Position numbers and translations under genes: made by a program
Shown: in pieces, positions 60,406 to 64,000 of the stretch
Numbering within the stretch: position 1 is the first letter of the stretch
How the letters are laid out: each line of letters starts with the position of its first letter
The notes under the pieces: model-generated
Seen by the model: only the letters and a program-made list of their open reading frames with translations
Told to the model about the DNA's origin: nothing
The model's database searches: none
DNA from: Volvariella volvacea V23
Lineage: Eukaryota > Basidiomycota > Agaricomycetes > Agaricales > Pluteaceae
DNA: 64,000 nt
Assembly: GCA_000349905.1 (NCBI GenBank)
Contig: KB722739.1
Coordinates: forward strand, 1,897,303-1,961,302
Direction: 5' to 3'

Positions 60406-62492
60406 CTCATCATTTTTGTGTTTGCATCCAGTCAAAGTACTCAAGACAACAAGACAAAAATTCTACAATATCCAGAAATACACTATCCTGACTTCCATTC
60501 CAAACTTGCCAACGGAATTGAACTCACGCCGCACACATGACCCAGAAAATTTTTCACTCACCCATTGAAGTGGACAGCATTCATCATTCCTTCCCATCTA
60601 CACACAAACTCGCGAACGAAATCAACCATACTCTCGTCATTTCAACCCTTTGAGAGCAATACACCACCTTCCGCTTCTATGGACCGTCAAACAATTAAAG
60701 CTCTGCGTTGCAAGCACAGGAAAACGACGAATGGAGAATCACTTGACCCATCCTGGCATCACCATTCGTGATATACACGCACGGTGGTAAGTTTTGGGGT
60801 GGGAGGAATAAAGTTTGAGGGTCGGAAGTTCCCATGCTTCGCTCCGCCACCGAAACTCTGGCACCTCATGACAAGCCGCAGACGTTTGTTCTGTCGCTCA
60901 GCCTGGATAGAGTGGACAACAGGTCTTGCCAGCATATGACACTATGCTCTGCTTGTGCATGGGTAGGTTATTCACTGGAGCTACTTGTAAAGGGGTTTTC
61001 ACCCCACCGCGATGCTATAGCGGCGGAGAATCCACAACCACGGATTGCACCCGCCACACATCACCTTCCTTCTTCAACTTAATCGAACATACGTAACCCC
61101 ATATGACGAGAATGGAAGTGGAAGCGACCGGTGCGATCCCAGGACCGCCAGTGCTTCTTGACGTTCTGACACTCCGCCAAGGGGCAGGGATTGACACTGT
61201 TCGGCCCCGCACAAAGCAATTTTAATTTTGTTCATTCATATTTGTCTCATCACATGTTTCGAGCACCTCTTTGCAGAGTGTCATGCGGAGCACTCCCTGG
61301 GTTTGTGACAACTAGACAGAGGCAAACAGAGCGGAAATTGAGTGCTGTGATGCCCTTGATGAGCAGGGAGAGAGGGTAGGGTTGGTGTGTGTGTACGAAT
61401 GAGATGGAACGAGGAGAGATGATAGAGTCGATATCAGCCAAACACGCCTCAATATGGCGCAATGTATGCACATCGGGGATTTCGTGCGTCGTATCGCACT
61501 TTGGATATGTCCGTTTGAAATCAGTTTCGACTCACGATGTCATCGTAACCGAATACGAGAGGAGCCTGAGAAACGAAGAAGATATTAAATTGGATGAGAT
61601 ATACTTGGAAATCGTTGTACATGGCGGTGTAGGGTGTAATCTGTGTACGATGGAGCAAACGGCATCTCGTTATCACCCAAGCACCCACCACCTGACACGG
61701 TCTGTCGCATACCCAGGCATGTGATGCATGCATGGGGGTATGAAGAGCCAAACGCCCAGAATACCATCTCAGTAGCCTACATTACTTACCGCCCCGACAA
61801 GGCATTAGACCGTCAAGAAGCAGAGCACAGAATTTTCAATGGCCCACAGCAGGAGCTTTGATTGACATGAAAAATTGAAGGAGCGCCCTAATCGTCATTG
61901 AATGCGCTCGCAAGGATGAGGTGTGATTGTGCAATTAAAGCAGGATTGAGAGAGGGTTAGGCTTAGTATAGCGAATACCGAGACAATGGGATGGCAAGAG
62001 GACTTACTTCCTTCCAGATACGATTACAAACGGGGTGTGATTTGAAAGTTCATTCAAACCCCTCCTGCAAGTTCGCCGTGGCGATACAGACCCTCATGGA
62101 TTCCACATGCGCGCACCAGGGATACACAACCCCAATTCTCGAAGCTTCCATGCTCTTTGACGAGCGGCAAATGGCGACATGATGAACAATGTATTGTGGA
62201 ATGCTGAGCAACGGAGAAACGAGAGGACAACAAGAGTTTCGTTGGCAGCTTCATGGAAAACGGCATCAACGTTGTTCAGGGGCAAAAACCGAAAGAAATT
62301 ATGTTGTCCACACAAAGCATACACGTTCGAGATTGCTACCAGTCTTCAAAAGGTGCATGGAGGTAATTTTCTCATCATGTGTTCGAGTTCCATCGGGGAT
62401 CTGGATTGAAGCCAGCGTGACAGCGGTTGATGCGATATCAATTACCGGGGGCGACAATATTTTGATAATAAGCTGGAGTCGAATCAGTAAGG
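60406..62492. other. Shared promoter region between FIP copies 3 and 4
   Basis: 60410-60800 mirrors the upstream region of copy 2; about 61670-62490 mirrors that of copy 1. The central part (60800-61600) has no clear partner. No gene supported. Confidence 0.7.
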
Positions 62493-62500
62493 TATATAAG
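62493..62500 (+). promoter_or_regulatory. TATA box, FIP copy 4
   Basis: TATATAAG in GAATCAGTAAGGTATATAAG, about 30 bases before the conserved CCCCAGAGTCAGTGAA leader. Confidence 0.65.
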
Positions 62501-62609
62501 CCCACAGGATATCGTCTTCATTCCCCCAGAGTCAGTGAACAGCTCACCAGTCTCAGTATGTTCATCTGCATAACCCGGCGCATCTCACATACTAACCACC
62601 GTTGAACAG

Positions 62610-62630
62610 GCCAACCAAGCTTTTATACAG
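62610..62630 (+). other. Candidate 21-base 5' UTR micro-exon, FIP copy 4
   Basis: Flanked by intron A (62556-62609, GTATGT...AACAG) and intron B (62631-62707, GTCTGT...TCCAG). Confidence 0.6.
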
Positions 62631-62708
62631 GTCTGTACCACATCCGACGCTGCTCTGCCTTCCTACTGCTCGTACTGACTATAGTCCATCTCGCATGTCT
62701 CCTCCAGA

Positions 62709-63050
62709 ATGTCTACCGACTTGACTCAACTCTTGTTCTTCCTCGCTTACAACCTCCAAAAGGTTAATTTCGACTACACCCCCCAATGGCAGCGTGGCAA
62801 CCCGAGCAGCTACATCGACGCCGTCGTCTTCCCCAAGGTCCTGACCAACAAGGCCTACCAATACCGTGTCGTCACGGGCACCAAAGACCTTGGCATCAAG
62901 CCCTCTTACTCTGTCCAGCCCGATGGATCGCAAAAAGTGAATTTGTTGGAGTATAATGCAGGGTATGGAGTTGCGGACACAACCACGATCAAGATTTACG
63001 TCGTTGATCCCTCCAACGGAAACCAATACTTGATTGCCCAGTGGAAGTAG
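62709..63050 (+). CDS. fip: Fungal immunomodulatory protein, copy 4
   Basis: Single coding exon, 113 residues, FIP fold with N-terminal helix and beta-sandwich, no signal peptide. Carries L12, Y14, Y35, V40, T58, S68, P71, A84, T92, i.e. the majority residue at every variable site apart from sharing Y14/Y35 with copy 3 only. Best TATA box of the four. Divergent from copy 3; leader introns at 62556-62609 and 62631-62707. Confidence 0.95.
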   Translation: MSTDLTQLLFFLAYNLQKVNFDYTPQWQRGNPSSYIDAVVFPKVLTNKAYQYRVVTGTKDLGIKPSYSVQPDGSQKVNLLEYNAGYGVADTTTIKIYVVDPSNGNQYLIAQWK

Positions 63051-64000
63051 AGTATGGGTTGTGATTAGGAGTACGAATATGTCGCATTTGCCTGCTGCGT
63101 ATTAGAGAGTATTGGAAACTTGAAATGTGAACTTGTCTGTGTGTGGCAACCGATATATGACCAAGTTCGCGTTACCAAACTCACCGCTAGATGCTGTCTT
63201 TCCTTATAGGTAATCATCATTGTTGGATAACGGAACCCCTTAAAATTTCTTCGGGGAACGAGCTTGCGCCACGGTAGCCTTACCAAGTAGTGGGAAAATT
63301 AATTATTTTTTGCGGCGGCGGGATTATCATTGTCGGTGACTATTACTCAAAATATCTGAAGTGCTGGTAAATTAAGCAAAGCACCGTCCTCACCGATTTA
63401 GATACATGCCTCCCTAGTGGTGAATATTGAACGTATGCTCAGTTTATAGTGCTGGGTCGTGCTTTACTCACTACACATACCTGCAAGACTACAACGCTCT
63501 TATTTGGTTGATACAGAAGATATCGTAGACGCGACAAACCTCGAGCTCAGCGAATTGTGGTCTTGTTTGGCTATACCTTCGCGCCTGGCAGGCGATGGGC
63601 CGGTCGACATCAACCCCTTGAGTCTTAACTCCATTGACTCCATATATTATCCCTGCTTTCTGGTATTGACCAGGGTATCTATAGCACTTTCCGGGACCCA
63701 AAGGTTTGCGGAAAGGTCAAGGGCATAAAAGCGCTCGATTAACAGCCTGGGAATGGGGGATGATAATCACGCCGCATCCAGGAGCCCACAGGTACACGAA
63801 AGAGTGGATTTCATACAACCGCGGGTTGTCTAAACATAGTCACGACAATCCCGACCAGTTCCAAGCCTGGGCCTCGTCTCTAGGCGACCAATCATCTGGC
63901 TGTGCGTCTTCTACTGGGGCCTTAGACTGTGCAAGGACACTCTAAAGGGCAATTCGAGGTGATATGATCTCAGCGCTGGTGGCTGTAGGGATTTCGCGTC
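63051..64000. other. 3' flank of FIP copy 4 to window end
   Basis: 63051-about 63690 is the duplicate of the copy 2 flank. From 63700 on nothing recognisable; a gene could continue past the window edge. Confidence 0.5.

Overview
The window is nuclear DNA from a mushroom-forming basidiomycete (Agaricomycetes). Genes on both strands are split by many introns of about 50-60 bases with GT..AG ends, and many encoded families (A-T-R reductase, short secreted proteins, NACHT proteins, fungal immunomodulatory proteins) are typical of Agaricomycetes. The four immunomodulatory proteins at 55-63 kb closely resemble what I remember of the Volvariella volvacea protein (Fip-vvo), so that straw-mushroom species is my best guess; this is recall, not a search. 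A run of exactly 100 N (32550-32649) shows a draft assembly.

Layout. 1-5.2 kb: 3'-truncated PHD/TFIIS-M/SPOC transcription regulator (-). 7.6-14.4 kb: very large SIN-type kinase carrying CH, kinase, C1-like and CaaX elements (+). 15.7-16.9 kb: secreted protein (+). 17.4-27.4 kb: two F-box-like paralogs in opposite orientation plus a decayed third copy, enclosing an L-arabinitol 4-dehydrogenase (-) and the NDR kinase Cbk1/Orb6 (-). 28.3-30.8 kb: a possible RNase T1-like ORF (-) and the splicing factor PRP4 (+). 31.6-33.1 kb: a fragment of a nuclease-fold-like gene beside a duplicated segment and the gap. 34-37.7 kb: a NACHT NLR-like gene (-) and a broken inverted copy (+). 38.1-40.4 kb: tandem pair of six-TM proteins (+), with a dead third copy at 49.5 kb. 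40.6-42.8 kb: pirin (-) and a half-pirin copy (-). 43.2-47.0 kb: A-T-R reductase (NRPS-like, -). 47.6 kb: initiator tRNA-Met (+). 47.8-48.8 kb: FRA10AC1 homolog (-). 50.7-55.1 kb: two secreted proteins (+) flanking a multi-pass membrane protein (-). 55.5-63.1 kb: four fungal immunomodulatory protein genes in -,+,-,+ order.

The left half is mostly housekeeping (transcription, septation/morphogenesis signalling, pentose metabolism, splicing). The right half is accessory and dominated by duplication: F-box genes, NLR, six-TM proteins, pirin and FIP all have whole or broken copies here. The most unusual locus is the FIP cluster. Its promoters, leaders, coding regions and 3' flanks group the copies differently, and all four copies carry a conserved candidate 21-base leader micro-exon. 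Exon borders were read by eye from splice signals and reading frame; no transcript data were available.
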